This document shows, piece after piece, positions 19,943 to 27,441 of a DNA stretch of 64,000 nt. The stretch's first letter is position 1. Each line of letters opens with the position of its first letter. Origin of the DNA: JBJHBP01 sp050485685 (GTDB lineage Bacteria > Pseudomonadota > Gammaproteobacteria > Steroidobacterales > Rariloculaceae); the NCBI GenBank assembly GCA_050485685.1, contig JBJHBW010000003.1, forward strand, positions 116,277 through 180,276, read 5' to 3'. The translations under genes and the position numbers were made by a program. The notes under the pieces were generated by a model. It did not search any database. It saw nothing but the letters and a program-made list of their open reading frames with translations, and was not told the origin of the DNA.

Positions 19943-20038
19943 GGACAGCTGTGCTCGCTCGTGCATGCAAGCTTCTGGTCCCGGGTTCTACCCCGTCTTG
20001 ACGGACGTTCTTGAGAAGTCCGATACCAGGCCGAATGA

Positions 20039-20491
20039 CTAGCGGCGACGCCACACCCGCTCGTCGAACGAGAACGGCTCCCGCTTGCGCAGCTTGATGT
20101 GCGCGAACTGCGGGTGATGCACGTTCAGCACGTAGTTCGTTTCCTGCGGAACGATGATCGACGGCACGACGAGGGCGAGCGCGCTTCCGGCGTCCATCCA
20201 TGCGCGGCCGGCGGCCTGGCTGGCGGTCAGCGTGGGCGGTCGCCGGCTGGCGCTGAGGCGCTCCAGCCGGGGGCGAGGCGGCAGTGTGATGGCGCAGAGA
20301 ATGAAACGCATCGTCCTGGCCTCGAGTGTCAAATGAACCAGGGTCTCGAGGACGGCGAGTGCACGCGATTCGGAGACGTATACCACGGCCATGCCCTGAG
20401 GGTTCCACCGTCCCCCGTAGAGGCGCGCGCCTTCGCCGGAGAGCGCTTCGTCCACTCTGTCGGCCCTGACGAGCCGATAGACGTCCGTCAC
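20039..20491 (-). CDS. RES-domain toxin of a type II toxin-antitoxin pair
   Basis: A 150-residue RES-family protein (MbcT/ParT-like; family members degrade or modify NAD). The RES pattern is present: ARLYGGRWNPQG (Arg28), VVYVSESRALAVLE (Tyr38, Glu49), then a Ser before VPQETNYVLNVHHPQF. GTG at 20491 is chosen because it overlaps the antitoxin stop (GTGA) and leaves a normal-length RES protein; a frame open further upstream is just read-through into the antitoxin. It is co-transcribed with and presumably neutralised by the product of 20488-20931. Confidence 0.9.
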   Translation of the reverse strand: MTDVYRLVRADRVDEALSGEGARLYGGRWNPQGMAVVYVSESRALAVLETLVHLTLEARTMRFILCAITLPPRPRLERLSASRRPPTLTASQAAGRAWMDAGSALALVVPSIIVPQETNYVLNVHHPQFAHIKLRKREPFSFDERVWRRR

Positions 20492-20931
20492 GGATAGACG
20501 CCGTAGTCGATCCGGCGCAGCAACGTCTCGACTTCGTCCGCGCCGGCTTGCGTGACGAGAAGGTCGAGCGGCAGCTGACCACTGAGCCCCGGCTGCGGGC
20601 GCTTCAGCCATGTCATGGCGTTCGCGGTGCCTTCAAGGACTTCCTCGGCAATCGCGATGATTTTCGAAAGACGATAGAGGCGATCACTGGTGGCCGCATC
20701 CAATGCACCGCCGGCCGCGCGTGCCCGGCGCAACGTGGCCGCGCTGATCCCGAGTAGACGGGCGATTTCCGGATCCGTCAACGACGCGCGCGCCTTGACC
20801 TTCTCGGCCGCATCGAACGACAGGCCCTGCAGTATGCGCTCGTGCCACTTGCCCGCTTCACGGACTTCGTCTCGACGCCGGGCGAGCATCGTCGAGAGGT
20901 TCTCGGCATACGTTCTGGATTGTGCGCTCAT
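20488..20931 (-). CDS. Xre/MbcA/ParS-type antitoxin (DUF2384)
   Basis: A 147-residue protein with the two-part structure of RES-partner antitoxins. A central helix-turn-helix (LTDPEIARLLGISAATLRR) is followed by the C-terminal toxin-binding region (RLYRLSKIIAIAEEVLEGT, ANAMTWLKRPQPGLSG, then PLDLLVTQAGADEVETLL). It precedes and overlaps the toxin gene, which ensures that antitoxin is made first. A perfect palindrome covers its start codon, so autorepression is likely. Confidence 0.9.
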   Translation of the reverse strand: MSAQSRTYAENLSTMLARRRDEVREAGKWHERILQGLSFDAAEKVKARASLTDPEIARLLGISAATLRRARAAGGALDAATSDRLYRLSKIIAIAEEVLEGTANAMTWLKRPQPGLSGQLPLDLLVTQAGADEVETLLRRIDYGVYP

Positions 20932-20956
20932 ATGAGCGATACTATACGCGCATATG
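20925..20956. promoter_or_regulatory. Probable operator of the RES/Xre operon
   Basis: A perfect 14-bp palindrome, CGCTCAT/ATGAGCG, spans 20925-20938 and includes the antitoxin start codon. A second CATATG core lies at 20951-20956, 22 bp (two helical turns) from the first at 20929-20934. This layout suits two antitoxin dimers bound to one DNA face. Confidence 0.6.
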
Positions 20957-21081
20957 ATCTATATGTCTCGACCGGTGAGGCAGTTCCCGGCTGTCACACC
21001 ACCGGTGTTGTTTCGGTGAGCACAAGCAGCAAACCAGTAACCAGCCCCGGCCGATGAACGAACCTAAAGTTGAGTCTCAGG

Positions 21082-21103
21082 AGACGCTTCAGCTGAAGCG
21101 TCT
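21082..21103. repeat. 22-bp perfect palindrome
   Basis: AGACGCTTCAG followed directly by its reverse complement, flanked by GAGTC (21072-21076) and GACTC (21108-21112). It lies 7 bp from the tRNA-derived repeat at 21111 and about 107 bp beyond the end of the MetE-like gene. There is no T-run, so it is not a standard terminator; it could be a protein-binding or recombination site. Confidence 0.6.
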
Positions 21104-21110
21104 GCTTGAC

Positions 21111-21150
21111 TCGCGGTGGTTGATTCGGGGGCAGGGCTCGAACCCGCACC
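21111..21150 (-). repeat. Displaced copy of the tRNA-Gln 3' end
   Basis: Thirty-four of 40 bases match 23277-23316, which contains the T-arm, 3' acceptor strand, CCA and 10 further bases of the tRNA-Gln gene. The orientation is the same. No D-arm, anticodon arm or matching 5' acceptor strand is found next to it, so this is not a working tRNA. A single 3'-end copy with the intact tRNA at the other side is the footprint expected of integration at a tRNA 3' end. Confidence 0.7.
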
Positions 21151-21209
21151 TAGTCAGTCCCGAGCCGCCTCCGAGCAGTCCCGTGCAGCCGCGCGGCTGC
21201 GAGGCCAGA

Positions 21210-22340
21210 TCAACCCCACACTTCGCGCGCCACCTCGGCAACCAGCCGCAGTTTCGCCGCCTGCTGCGCCACGGCCAGCTCGTTGCCGTGCACGGTGCTT
21301 GCGAATCCGCATTGAGGCGACAAGGCCAGCTGCTCCAGTGGCACGTAGCTGGCGGCCTCCTCGATCCGGCGCCTGATGCTCTCCTTCGGCTCGAGGCGGC
21401 CGAACTTGGTCGACACCAGCCCCAGCACTACGACCTTGCCCTTGGGCAGGTGGCGAAGCGGACGGAAATCGCCGCTGCGGTCGTCGTCATACTCCAGGAA
21501 ATATGCATCGAGGTTCATGTCGGCGAGCAGCGCTTCGGCCACCGGCTCGTAGCCGCCCTGTGCCGCCCATGTGCTCTTGAAGTTGCCCCGGCACACGTGC
21601 ATTGCGAGCTTCATGCCTTCGGGCTTGCGCGCCACCAGCGGGTTGATCAATGCGTTGGCGTAGAGGTATGGCAGTGCGTCCGGATCGTCACCGCGGCTGC
21701 GAACACGCTCGCGCATCTTCGTGTCGCAGAGATAGGCCATATTGGTGTCGTCGAGTTGAACGTAATCGCAGCCCGCTGCAGCCAGCGAATGAAGCTCCCG
21801 GGCGAACACTTCGACGACGTCCTCGTAGAAGCGCTCGAGGTCCGGATAGTGCTCCTGACTGATGCCTTCCCTGCCGCCGCGAAAGTGCAGCATGGTGGGT
21901 GAGGGGATCGTGACTTTGACGGAACGCGACGAGGTGCGGCGGAGAAACTCGAAATCGGCTCGCTGAATTTCCTTCTCGTGTCGCAGTGTGTCGACGACGG
22001 TAATGGTCGGCGGCACCAGGTGCTCCTTGCCGTCGTCGCCGATGACTGTACCCGGGGTTTCCGTGTGCACGCCGCCGAGTTGTGCGAGAAAGTCGATATG
22101 GAAATACTCGCGGCGGAACTCACCGTCCGTGATGATGGACATACCTGCTCGCTCCTGCAGGGCCACCACGCCTCGAATCGCCTCATCCTCTGCGGTGCGC
22201 AGTTCCGCTGCCGTGATTCGGCCACGCTTGAACTCGTCCCGCGCCTGAATCAACGCCGGCGGACGAAGGAAACTGCCGACGTGTTCCGCGCGAAAAGGGA
22301 ACTCGTCCAGGGTGTGGCGATCGGTTTGCGCTGGTCTCAT
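21210..22340 (-). CDS. MetE C-terminal-domain-like methyltransferase (YxjG/YxjH type)
   Basis: A 376-residue protein resembling the catalytic barrel of cobalamin-independent methionine synthase without the N-terminal half. It has FRAEHVGSFLRP at the start, DYVQLDDTNMAY in the middle, and likely zinc ligands in LAMHVCRGN (His, Cys), the following EYDDD (Glu) and LSPQCGFAS (Cys). Such short homologues may methylate homocysteine from other methyl donors or act on thiols; the donor here is unknown. The ATG at 22340 is preferred over 22346 because GGAG then sits 6 bases upstream. It is divergent from an Lrp-type regulator that probably controls it. Confidence 0.85.
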   Translation of the reverse strand: MRPAQTDRHTLDEFPFRAEHVGSFLRPPALIQARDEFKRGRITAAELRTAEDEAIRGVVALQERAGMSIITDGEFRREYFHIDFLAQLGGVHTETPGTVIGDDGKEHLVPPTITVVDTLRHEKEIQRADFEFLRRTSSRSVKVTIPSPTMLHFRGGREGISQEHYPDLERFYEDVVEVFARELHSLAAAGCDYVQLDDTNMAYLCDTKMRERVRSRGDDPDALPYLYANALINPLVARKPEGMKLAMHVCRGNFKSTWAAQGGYEPVAEALLADMNLDAYFLEYDDDRSGDFRPLRHLPKGKVVVLGLVSTKFGRLEPKESIRRRIEEAASYVPLEQLALSPQCGFASTVHGNELAVAQQAAKLRLVAEVAREVWG

Positions 22341-22504
22341 GTGCATCTCCTCGACATCTCGAAAAACTGGCAGGTCTGCCGGGCTGCCCTTCGGCAGGGC
22401 CAGCGAGGCGTTGGTGAATGTAACGCACTATCCGGCGTTCAAAAGTGCCAAAGTTGCTCTAATGGAGTCGTAAGATTAGTATCAATGAACTACTTTGAAG
22501 GTGC

Positions 22505-23014
22505 ATGGCAATGACGTCCGCACGCTTGGATCGTCGCGATTCCCGGATCCTGCAACTGCTGGCCAAGCATGGCCGCATGAGCTGGCGCGAGCTGGCCGAG
22601 AACATCGGGCTTTCGCTCACGCCCACGCTGCGGCGGATTCGCCGGCTGGAGGAGGAGGGCATCATCTCCGGCTACAGCGCGCGCATCGACGAGCAGCGCC
22701 TGGGCGTGGGCATCACCATGTACGTGCACGTGACCCTGGAGCGCCAGACGGAGGAGACGCTCGCCGTATTCGAGAGTCGCATCGCGACCGTGCCGGAAGT
22801 GATGAGCTGCTACCTGATGACGGGCCAGGCCGATTACATCCTGCGCGTGGTGATGTCGGATCTCGAAAGCTACCAACGGTTCATGCTGGACGTACTGACA
22901 CGCATCCCCGGAGTCGCCCACATCCAGTCCAGCCTTGCCATCAAACCGGTGTTTCAAAGAGCGACGCCGCCGATTCCGGGATACAAGGAGACGGCGTTGC
23001 CGACCGGAGGCTAG
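22505..23014 (+). CDS. Lrp/AsnC-family transcriptional regulator
   Basis: A 169-residue protein with an N-terminal winged helix (LDRRDSRILQLLAKHGRMSW, LSLTPTLRRIRRLEEEGII) and a C-terminal RAM/AsnC ligand domain (MYVHVTLERQ, MTGQADYILRVVMSDLESY, IPGVAHIQSSLAIKPVF). Members form dimers to octamers that sense amino acids. It is divergent from the MetE-like gene with 164 bp between the two starts. This AT-richer spacer is the probable operator region, so local control of methionine-related metabolism is inferred. Confidence 0.93.
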   Translation: MAMTSARLDRRDSRILQLLAKHGRMSWRELAENIGLSLTPTLRRIRRLEEEGIISGYSARIDEQRLGVGITMYVHVTLERQTEETLAVFESRIATVPEVMSCYLMTGQADYILRVVMSDLESYQRFMLDVLTRIPGVAHIQSSLAIKPVFQRATPPIPGYKETALPTGG

Positions 23015-23285
23015 TAGACGGCTGGTGAGTCGAATAGTCGCGGACGCTGCGCGGGCCGAGCGCTGCCAGTGGCTCCTTGTGATCTGCGGGCCGGCCTTTC
23101 AGCACGGCGCGCAGCAGCGCCAGCTTGCGCTTTGACGAGTCCTCTGCGAAAGCGGCAAGCGCGGCGTTGACGAAAGTGGCGACCAGACCGTTTCTTCGCG
23201 ACTCCCGCTCTTTGCCCGCCGGATTTTGAACACTGCCACGCAATTCTGCTGCGCGTTGGTCACGCCAGGCCCGGTTTCGCGGTGG
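23015..23285. other. No clear gene between the Lrp regulator and tRNA-Gln
   Basis: A minus-strand frame continues across this stretch and encodes a protein-like segment (RNGLVATFVNAALAAFAED, then KRKLALLRAVLKGRP). It starts inside the tRNA and ends inside the Lrp gene, so it is at most a gene fragment. I recognise no family. Just 3' of a tRNA one would expect an integrase in an integrated element; none is visible. Confidence 0.4.
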
Positions 23286-23360
23286 TGGCTTAGGGGGCAG
23301 GGCTCGAACCTGCATTCTCAGATTCAAAGTCTGATGTCCTACCAATTAGACGACCCCTAA
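23286..23360 (-). tRNA. tRNA-Gln (anticodon UUG)
   Basis: Read on the minus strand, the acceptor strand TTAGGGG (from 23360) pairs with CCCCTAA, followed by discriminator G and an encoded CCA (23286-23288). The anticodon arm is TCAGA-CTTTGAA-TCTGA, giving anticodon TTG. The T-arm is GCAGG-TTCGAGC-CCTGC. The D-arm GTCTAATTGGTAGGAC has a short stem. The U1-A72 pair fits glutamine identity. The T-run of a terminator ends only three bases upstream of the mature 5' end, so no promoter fits between them. Confidence 0.92.
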
Positions 23361-23363
23361 ACG

Positions 23364-23397
23364 AAAAAACCCCGAGAAACGTCTGTCTCTCAGGGTT
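23364..23397 (-). terminator. Strong Rho-independent terminator immediately upstream of tRNA-Gln
   Basis: On the minus strand AACCCTGAGA pairs with TCTCGGGGTT (10 bp, one G-U pair) around an 8-base loop, followed by TTTTTT. The run ends at 23364, next to the tRNA 5' end at 23360. It must either end an upstream RNA or be read through to make the tRNA. Confidence 0.8.
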
Positions 23398-23403
23398 CCA
23401 TTT

Positions 23404-23481
23404 CTGGAGGCCAGACGTAGTCGTGCCCTCCTGTGATGCTCAGGCGGGCTAACGTTTCGTCTGTTGCTGGCTCCAGTTCAT
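23404..23481 (-). promoter_or_regulatory. Leader peptide with three Gln codons plus hairpin (possible attenuator)
   Basis: Minus strand: a 10-codon ORF (23481-23449) encodes MNWSQQQTKR, with consecutive CAG CAA CAG codons. A long hairpin follows at 23404-23433 (CAGGAGG pairing with CCTCCAG with one mismatch, plus inner GAC/GTC), then the terminator. CTGGAGCCAG in the ORF can also pair with the hairpin's 3' arm, and GAAACGT can pair with ACGTTTC in the terminator. No good ribosome-binding site precedes the ATG, so translation is uncertain. Confidence 0.35.
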
Positions 23482-23652
23482 GCTGCGCAGGATAGACCAC
23501 TGGGGCCGAATGTCAACGGCATACGTCGTGCGCAATGTCGGCGAGCGCGCTCGAGTTAGCGGCGCGAGCGAAACTGTCTTCGCCGCGTCATGCAATCGCA
23601 ATCTTGCAGGCCGAGACTGTCATCGAGAACAGATCCATTCGGAGGAGTCTCA

Positions 23653-25290
23653 ATGTCCCGTCAACCTGTCATTGCACGCTTTGTGATTGGCGCCCTGCTC
23701 ACTCTCGTTTGCCTTCAGGTCAGTGCACAGCGTCCCGAGGCGCCATTCGGCATCACCATTACACCGATCGGCACCTACGCATCACAGATATTCGACCAGT
23801 CCGCCGCGGAGATCGTCGCGCACGATCCCCTAACGCAGCGGCTGTTCGTTGTGAATGCGCAAAGTGGTTTCGTCGACGTGCTCGATATAAGCGATCCCTC
23901 GGTGCCGACATTACTGTTTAATGTCGACGTTGGCGGCATCGTGAACAGCGTCGATGTGTACCGCGGCCTGGTAGTGGCGGCGGTCGAAGTTAATCCGAAG
24001 ACCGATTTCGGTAAAGCGGTATTCTTCAATGCCGACGGGAGCATTCTTGCGAGCGTGACAGTAGGATCGCTACCGGACATGATCACGTTCACACCCGATG
24101 GCCGTCGCGTGCTGGTGGCCAACGAAGGCGAGCCGAGTCTGGACTACAGTGTCGATCCGGAAGGTTCAGTGAGCATCATTGACTTGCCTGACAGGATCGA
24201 GGAATTGACCCAGGCAAACGTGCGAACCGCAACATTCACGAAGTTCAATGATGCCGAGCTGGATCCGGCGATACGCATTTTCGGTCCCGTTGCGACGGTT
24301 GCTCAGGACCTTGAACCAGAATACATCGCCGTTTCTCGCGACTCCAGCACTGCATGGGTCGCTCTGCAGGAGGCCAATGCCATCGCCGTGCTGGACATCG
24401 AGTCTGGCGAGTTCACCGCGCTGAAGCCGCTGGGTTTCAAGGATCATCTACTGCCGGGCAACGAGCTTGATGTCAGTGATCGCGACGGTGTCATCAACAT
24501 CACGAACTGGCCGGTACTTGGCATGTATCAGCCGGACGGCATTGCGACCATGCAGTACCGTGGTCGCAACTATATCCTGACTGCGAATGAGGGCGACTCG
24601 CGCGACTGGCCAGGTTACAGCGAGGAGGTTCGCTTCGCCTCTCTGAGTCCGTCGATCTGCCCGGATTCGGCGCGACTGCTCGAGTTCTTGTCCAGTAATC
24701 AAATGGGCATCACCAGCGTCGACCTGCTGCGACGCAACGAGAACATGGGTCGACTGACGGTAACCCGCGCTACAGGACTGCGTGAAGACGGCGCCTGTTA
24801 TGAAGACATCTATGCCTTCGGTGCCCGCTCCTTCTCGATCTGGAACGAGAAACTTGAATTGGTCTATGACAGCGGTTCGGAGATGGAGCGAATCATTGCG
24901 GAACGAAATCCGGATTTCTTCAATTCCAATCACCGCGAGAACAGCTTCGAAACGCGCAGTGATGACAAGGGCCCGGAGCCGGAGGCAGTCAAGGTCGCGC
25001 AGCTGTGGGGCAGCACCTATGCATTCATCGCGTTAGAGCGTATCGGCGGCGTCATGATCTACGACGTCTCTGATCCCTACAGCCCGTACTTTGTCGACTA
25101 TGTGAACAACCGCGACTTCAGCTTTCCGCCCGGTACATTGCAGGCGGGTGACCTCGGCGCTGAGGACCTGCTGGTGATCGAGGCCTCCGACAGCCCGATA
25201 TCTGGCGTGCCGCTGCTCGTGGTAGCGAACGAAGTGAGTGGTACAACCACGGTGTTCCGGATCGACCGTGTCAGGCGTGTGGGCAGATGA
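23653..25290 (+). CDS. Secreted choice-of-anchor I type beta-propeller protein
   Basis: A 545-residue protein with a signal peptide (VIARFVIGALLTLVCLQVSA) and a propeller-like body. Repeated segments of the type LFVVNAQSGFVDVLDISDPS, DMITFTPDGRRVLVANEGEP and AWVALQEANAIAVLDI match the choice-of-anchor I/alkaline-phosphatase-associated family. LTANEGDSRDW and GPEPEAVKV are characteristic later motifs. Such proteins are exported and often surface-anchored or linked to phosphate or nuclease functions; no anchor is visible at this C-terminus. ATG 23653 is chosen because GGAGGAG lies 6 bases upstream. A terminator follows at 25297. Confidence 0.85.
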   Translation: MSRQPVIARFVIGALLTLVCLQVSAQRPEAPFGITITPIGTYASQIFDQSAAEIVAHDPLTQRLFVVNAQSGFVDVLDISDPSVPTLLFNVDVGGIVNSVDVYRGLVVAAVEVNPKTDFGKAVFFNADGSILASVTVGSLPDMITFTPDGRRVLVANEGEPSLDYSVDPEGSVSIIDLPDRIEELTQANVRTATFTKFNDAELDPAIRIFGPVATVAQDLEPEYIAVSRDSSTAWVALQEANAIAVLDIESGEFTALKPLGFKDHLLPGNELDVSDRDGVINITNWPVLGMYQPDGIATMQYRGRNYILTANEGDSRDWPGYSEEVRFASLSPSICPDSARLLEFLSSNQMGITSVDLLRRNENMGRLTVTRATGLREDGACYEDIYAFGARSFSIWNEKLELVYDSGSEMERIIAERNPDFFNSNHRENSFETRSDDKGPEPEAVKVAQLWGSTYAFIALERIGGVMIYDVSDPYSPYFVDYVNNRDFSFPPGTLQAGDLGAEDLLVIEASDSPISGVPLLVVANEVSGTTTVFRIDRVRRVGR

Positions 25291-25296
25291 TGTGAG

Positions 25297-25328
25297 GGAT
25301 AAGGTGCCGGAGTTCCGGCGCCTTATCC
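25297..25328 (+). terminator. Rho-independent terminator after the propeller gene
   Basis: GGATAAGG-T-GCCGG pairs with CCGGC-G-CCTTATCC around a four-base loop, giving 13 pairs with one mismatch. A short TT follows. It sits 7 bases after the stop and between converging genes. Confidence 0.8.
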
Positions 25329-25416
25329 TTATCGCCCCCAGAAAACTCAGCAGGATCCGGAATGGCGCGTCCAGAGTGCGTACAGGCTTGCCAGTAACGT
25401 TGCCTCCTCGTCAGCC

Positions 25417-26655
25417 CTAGGTGAGCTCCTTCTGGTTCTTTGTGTTGTCCCGTCCATGACGCGCCTCGGCGTGTGAATCTGCGATTGACCGGACGATCGA
25501 TTCGATATCTCTTGTAAATGTCTCATGCGTGAATCTATGCGCAGAGCTTCGTGCGAGCTGTGACATCCTTTCGTAGCGCGTGGCATCAGAAGCGAGTGCT
25601 ATCATTTTATCTGCTATCTCTTTCGGGGACGCGGGAACCAGAAATCCGCTCTCTCCGTCGATTACCGTCTCTTGTGGCCCGCCTTCATCAGCTGCGATGA
25701 CCGGCTTTCCATGACTCTGAGCTTCGATGGGGACGATGCCGAGATCCTCGTTGATAGCGCAGAACACAACGGCATAGCACTCGCTGAAGAGCCTGCGGTA
25801 TTGCTCATCATCCGGGGAATCGAGGATTTCGATATTCTCGTGGCCCCGGGCAGCGTCCTGAAGCCTGTGGAAGTAGCCCCTGTCTTTCTCCGCAAGATGG
25901 CCCGCGATGACCAGCCGAAATCCTTCGATCTCCCCGCGTTCCTGTGCGTGCAGGAATGCCTGGATCGCGAGATGCTGCCGCTTGAAGTGGTTTATTCGTC
26001 CCGGGACGAGAAAGATGCGTTCGCTCGCTTTCACGCCACTCCGGAGGTCTGGCTCGATACCGACACCCGGATAGACGACTGACAGGTGGCGTTCGTGCGC
26101 AAGCCCGGCCTTGAGTATGCGAGTTCTTGTGTTCCTGCTGTTACAGATGATGTGGCTGAAGTGCCGCCATGCCCGTTTCTCAAGAAACCGGTATACCTCG
26201 CACCCGATGAGGAACATCGCCTTTTTAAACGTGGAGGCATACACCTCGCGCAGGTACCATTCTCTAACGAGAGGGTCATGTAGCGCCCGCAACGGAGTAT
26301 GGCAATAGCAGATCACAGGGGTGGAGTGATTGCGGATCGTGATCAGCTCGCCAATCCCGCCAGTAGAGACTATCAGGAGGTCATATTCTTCTGATCCGAC
26401 AAACGCCTCGAGTTTCGTCGCCAGAATCCGGTAGGTGAACGAGAACCCCCTGCGCAAGACATGTTTGCCGATTTTTGCGGAGGAGAGGTTGACGATCGGA
26501 AACCTGGAGAGCTCCGGAAATGTATTGTTCAGGTCCAGGACATGAGTTGCGATCGTGACCGTATGCCGTTCTGACAGACCCTTGGCCATCTCGAGAACGA
26601 CGCGTTCCCCACCTCCTTTCATGAATATCCAAGGATGATAGATAAGGATCCTCAT
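25417..26655 (-). CDS. Glycosyltransferase, GT4 family
   Basis: A 412-residue GT-B glycosyltransferase. The N-terminal domain opens MRILIYHPWIFMKGGGERVV, with the usual GGGE loop. The C-terminal domain has VPGRINHFKRQHLAIQAFL, LVIAGH and the donor-binding ENEDLGIVPIEA-type motif (here INEDLGIVPIEAQSHGKPVI, EX7E). GT4 enzymes use nucleotide sugars for cell-surface glycans; the sugar cannot be told. ATG 26655 is chosen since AGGGAG lies upstream and the Rossmann strand starts at once. The gene is alone, with no polysaccharide cluster around it, and its base composition is visibly poorer in GC than its neighbours, which suggests transfer. Confidence 0.9.
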   Translation of the reverse strand: MRILIYHPWIFMKGGGERVVLEMAKGLSERHTVTIATHVLDLNNTFPELSRFPIVNLSSAKIGKHVLRRGFSFTYRILATKLEAFVGSEEYDLLIVSTGGIGELITIRNHSTPVICYCHTPLRALHDPLVREWYLREVYASTFKKAMFLIGCEVYRFLEKRAWRHFSHIICNSRNTRTRILKAGLAHERHLSVVYPGVGIEPDLRSGVKASERIFLVPGRINHFKRQHLAIQAFLHAQERGEIEGFRLVIAGHLAEKDRGYFHRLQDAARGHENIEILDSPDDEQYRRLFSECYAVVFCAINEDLGIVPIEAQSHGKPVIAADEGGPQETVIDGESGFLVPASPKEIADKMIALASDATRYERMSQLARSSAHRFTHETFTRDIESIVRSIADSHAEARHGRDNTKNQKELT

Positions 26656-26860
26656 CGTTCTCCCTCTGAAGAAATGTGGGGATGCGTGGGACAGAATGTC
26701 GAGTGCAGGTTTCCGTATCGGCGGCGGCGGTCTCATCGCCGATTTCGCAACGATTAGTGGGTACGCTGTCTGCATGACAAACGATCAGAGCGTACAGAAA
26801 TAATGTTACTACACATTCGCAGCTTCGGAACTCAACCCGGCACGGCTGAGTCCTGCGCTT

Positions 26861-27340
26861 TCAGTCCGCGATCGCGCAGCTGCCGACGTACATCTCAGGG
26901 CGGGACGTGAATCCCGGCAGTACAGTCGGTGAATACTCGAGCCGCACGTGGGTCGCCAGCAGGCGGCCTTCCGAAGCTTCGCGCGCCAGCACCGTAGTCA
27001 CGTACAACGGCCCCGCATTGCTGATCTGCATCAGGTGAAGGTAGTCCTGCGTGTAGCGTGCCGAAATGAACGAAGCTCCGCCGAAGGTCCCTTCCGCTTC
27101 GGCGGAACCTTCGTCGGTATTGATCTCGAAGAACGTGAGCTCGAGCGTCCTCTCGGTAACCGTCGCAGTGGGCGTACCGCTTTCCCAGGTGCCGGTGGCG
27201 AGTACCGTGAAGCTGCACTCGAGTCTCTCGGCGGCGGCCAGCTGCCGCTGCAGCGTGGTCGATTGGGTATGGGCGATCGCGGAATACAGCAAGGTGCCGA
27301 CCAGCACGACAACCCCGCTGTGGATGAAACGCAGGCTCAT
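26861..27340 (-). CDS. Secreted protein of unknown function
   Basis: A 159-residue protein with a signal peptide (HSGVVVLVGTLLYSAIAHTQ). The mature part is beta-rich (ECSFTVLATGTWESGTPTAT, LELTFFEINTDEGSAEAEGT, YLHLMQISNAGPLYVTTVL) and has two cysteines that could pair. I recognise no family. It is divergent from the FMN-binding protein gene and may share its promoter region, which is the only hint of a role. Confidence 0.7.
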   Translation of the reverse strand: MSLRFIHSGVVVLVGTLLYSAIAHTQSTTLQRQLAAAERLECSFTVLATGTWESGTPTATVTERTLELTFFEINTDEGSAEAEGTFGGASFISARYTQDYLHLMQISNAGPLYVTTVLAREASEGRLLATHVRLEYSPTVLPGFTSRPEMYVGSCAIAD

Positions 27341-27441
27341 AGGCTTATGATGTGTAGCACGTAATGGACCCCTGCGCCATCCTGGGTCGATTGACCCTCC
27401 GGGTAGCAGGTTCGATAATCCGCACTTCCGGGAGGGGACCT

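Noticed and set aside
21100..21200. A second functional tRNA near 21111
   Set aside because: Only the T-arm and 3' acceptor part can be formed. No 5' acceptor strand, D-arm or anticodon arm is present, and the CCA position reads CAA.
22941..23345. Minus-strand open frame between tRNA-Gln and the Lrp gene as a real gene
   Set aside because: It begins inside the tRNA and ends inside Lrp. The middle looks protein-like but no family is recognisable and no start or ribosome-binding site supports it.
20960..23480. Insertion sequence or prophage remnants around the tRNA
   Set aside because: No transposase, integrase or phage gene was found in any frame. Only the repeat geometry hints at integration.
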